Shown here: piece after piece, positions 6,685 through 7,528 of the stretch | Layout: every line of letters starts with the position of its first letter | How positions within the stretch are numbered: position 1 is the first letter of the stretch | Origin: Euryarchaeota archaeon UBA40 | GTDB lineage: Archaea > Thermoplasmatota > Poseidoniia > Poseidoniales > Thalassarchaeaceae | Length of the DNA stretch: 7,528 nucleotides | Direction: 5' to 3' | NCBI GenBank assembly: GCA_002506875.1 | Contig: DAYJ01000095.1 | Location: 1-7,528 of the forward strand | Made by a program: the position numbers and the translations under genes | Notes under the pieces: generated by a model | The model's input: only the letters and a program-made list of their open reading frames with translations | What the model was told of the DNA's origin: nothing | The model's database searches: none

Positions 6685-7002
6685 TCACATTAGGAACATT
6701 GCGAGGAAACCGAACAGGACAATCGTCTCAGGCAATGCCGTGAAGATCAGACCTGTAACGAACTTGTCTCCGTCCTCAGCGACCATGCCAACTGCTGCTG
6801 CGCCGATCTGACCCTGGCTAAGACCGGTGCCAACACCGGCTAGACCGAGAGCAATCCCAGCGCCCAGGGGCATACCCCAAGAGTAGCCGCTGCCGTTCAG
6901 AGCTGCATCTGCTCCGGCCGCTGCGACCACGTCTGTCAAGCCAATAACGGCCAACAGGACAATCATCATTCGTAGTGCGTTCCTCATCATTTTCGGGTTC
7001 AT
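6685..7002 (-). CDS. atpK: A-type ATP synthase subunit c/K (proteolipid of the rotor ring)
   Basis: The c subunit forms the membrane ring that turns as ions pass. The product is 105 residues. Residues 1-35 form a signal-peptide-like leader: basic residues K4, R7 and R11, a hydrophobic core about 12-22, and an Ala-rich end at VAAAGADAA. The usual hairpin follows. Helix 1 spans about 43-75 (GAGIALGLAGVGTGLSQGQI and beyond). A polar loop EDGDK (76-80) is followed by helix 2 at about 81-105, with ALPETIVLFGF (89-99). E92 is the expected ion-binding carboxylate. Q63 and T93 stand where sodium ligands occur in the Enterococcus hirae K ring. There is a single hairpin, not the double or triple hairpins of some archaea. 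The frame stays open upstream, but the ATG at 7002 is supported by GGAGG eight bases before it, and the extra upstream residues would overlap atpI and look non-coding. Confidence 0.95.
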   Translation of the reverse strand: MNPKMMRNALRMMIVLLAVIGLTDVVAAAGADAALNGSGYSWGMPLGAGIALGLAGVGTGLSQGQIGAAAVGMVAEDGDKFVTGLIFTALPETIVLFGFLAMFLM

Positions 7003-7010
7003 TTCTTCTT

Positions 7011-7015
7011 CCTCC
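7011..7015 (-). promoter_or_regulatory. Shine-Dalgarno site that decides the atpK start
   Basis: The minus strand reads GGAGG followed by eight purines (AAGAAGAA) and the ATG at 7002. The strong site, with an unstructured purine spacer, supports this start over codons further upstream. It suits a gene whose product is needed in many copies per enzyme. Confidence 0.75.
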
Positions 7016-7027
7016 GTGTGTTTGTAT

Positions 7028-7047
7028 CCGGCGCGAAACCGCGCGGG
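7028..7047 (-). other. GC-rich stem-loop between atpI and atpK
   Basis: GCGCG (7031-7035) and CGCGC (7040-7044) can pair around a four-base loop. Beyond one mismatch (7030/7045), two more G-C pairs form (7028-7029 with 7046-7047). It begins four bases after the atpI stop (7054-7052) on the transcript and ends 12 bases before the atpK ribosome site. No T tract follows in the transcribed direction, so it does not look like a terminator. It may be an mRNA processing or stability element; that role is inferred from position only. Confidence 0.45.
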
Positions 7048-7051
7048 AATG

Positions 7052-7528
7052 TCATTGTTGCCCCGTGTCCACCTCCACGAACCGGGACCGGCCTCCGAGG
7101 GGCGCGAAGGCCTTCCCGGAAGCAGTGTAGAATTGGCGCATCCACTCGACGAAGTGGAGACGAGCAGCGTGGATGTTCGGACTAAATACTCCAAGAACCC
7201 ATGCGAAAATTTGGACGCAGAACCAACCGATGAGAGCGAGAACTGCAACGAGAATTGAGCCGCCTGTTGAGAACCCTTCAACAATCATCGGATAGAGTAG
7301 AGAATTGCCTGCTTCAGCAATTTTAACGCCGACGATACCCACTGCAAAGAGTCGAACGTAGGACAGAGTAGTGGGGAGCATCCCGATTGCTTCGATCGGA
7401 GCAAGTATGCATGCGACCCACAAAGGCACACCCTCATGCACCAAATGAACGAGGAGAAGAACCACGCCTATTGCAGCCGCGATTAGACCTCCTAGCTTGA
7501 GATTGGAAAGCAGCTCAGCATATTCTGG
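7052..7528 (-). CDS. atpI: A-type ATP synthase subunit a/I, C-terminal part (5' end outside the window)
   Basis: Subunit a provides the two half-channels through which ions reach the c ring. Only the last 158 codons are present, and the frame is open to the right edge. An internal GTG at 7465 could be mistaken for a start, but the reading continues upstream with a plausible segment (PEYAELLSNLKLGG). Numbering from the edge, a hydrophobic helix at about 13-31 is followed by PIEAIGMLPTTLSYVRLFAV (44-63). R59 there is the invariant arginine that faces the c-ring glutamate (yeast Vph1 R735 equivalent). Another membrane helix spans about 89-115. The conserved end reads AARLHFVEWMRQFY (121-134) and GKAFAPL (138-144), with R123 as the second conserved arginine. 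A short polar tail closes the protein. A full-length subunit is usually about 620-700 residues, so roughly three quarters is missing. The gene leads the visible part of the operon. Confidence 0.95.
   Translation of the reverse strand, partial: PEYAELLSNLKLGGLIAAAIGVVLLLVHLVHEGVPLWVACILAPIEAIGMLPTTLSYVRLFAVGIVGVKIAEAGNSLLYPMIVEGFSTGGSILVAVLALIGWFCVQIFAWVLGVFSPNIHAARLHFVEWMRQFYTASGKAFAPLGGRSRFVEVDTGQQ

Noticed and set aside
7052..7102. Polar tail of subunit a after the conserved GKAFAPL block
   Set aside because: Short variable tails are ordinary at the C-terminus of this subunit.
7003..7284. N-terminal extension of the c subunit reading back to 7284
   Set aside because: It lies antisense-free but out of frame within atpI, has no family resemblance, and the ATG at 7002 has a strong ribosome site.

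Overview
The window holds most of an archaeal A-type (A1Ao) ATP synthase operon on the minus strand, from about 7528 down to 885. A convergent plus-strand gene for a heparinase II/III-like (glycan-lyase-type) protein occupies positions 2-868. The gene order in the direction of transcription is a/I (atpI, 3' part only), c/K, E, C, F, A, B, D, the usual order in euryarchaeal A-type operons. The sequences are archaeal A-type throughout. There is a catalytic A subunit with GPFGSGKT, a non-catalytic B subunit with a degenerate P-loop, a D rotor shaft, a C/AC39-type adaptor and a two-helix c subunit. Base composition is moderate, and every complete synthase gene has a recognisable Shine-Dalgarno sequence. 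A mesophilic euryarchaeon, possibly of the marine Thermoplasmatota/Poseidoniia type, would fit. That lineage is an impression from sequence style and not something the window proves.

Layout: 2-868 is the C-terminal 288 codons of the heparinase-like protein, which enters from the left edge. A 16-bp gap (869-884) separates its stop from the stop of atpD (885-1502, minus). Then follow atpB (1540-2916), atpA (2931-4673), atpF (4699-4998), atpC (5008-6051), atpE (6066-6632), atpK (6685-7002) and partial atpI (7052 to the right edge). Gaps within the operon are 9-52 bp and no long non-coding stretch exists. The operon promoter and the 5' part of atpI lie beyond 7528.

How the genes work together: a and c form the membrane ion channel and rotor ring. 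C sits on the ring and couples it to the D/F central stalk. E, with an H subunit expected elsewhere, forms the peripheral stalks. A3B3 is the catalytic head that makes or hydrolyses ATP.

No undescribed system is evident; this is a core energy operon. The points worth a second look are in and around the c subunit: a signal-peptide-like N-terminal extension, a Gln/Glu/Thr pattern compatible with sodium binding, and a GC-rich hairpin directly before its gene. The very tight convergent junction with the carbohydrate-active gene is a smaller point.
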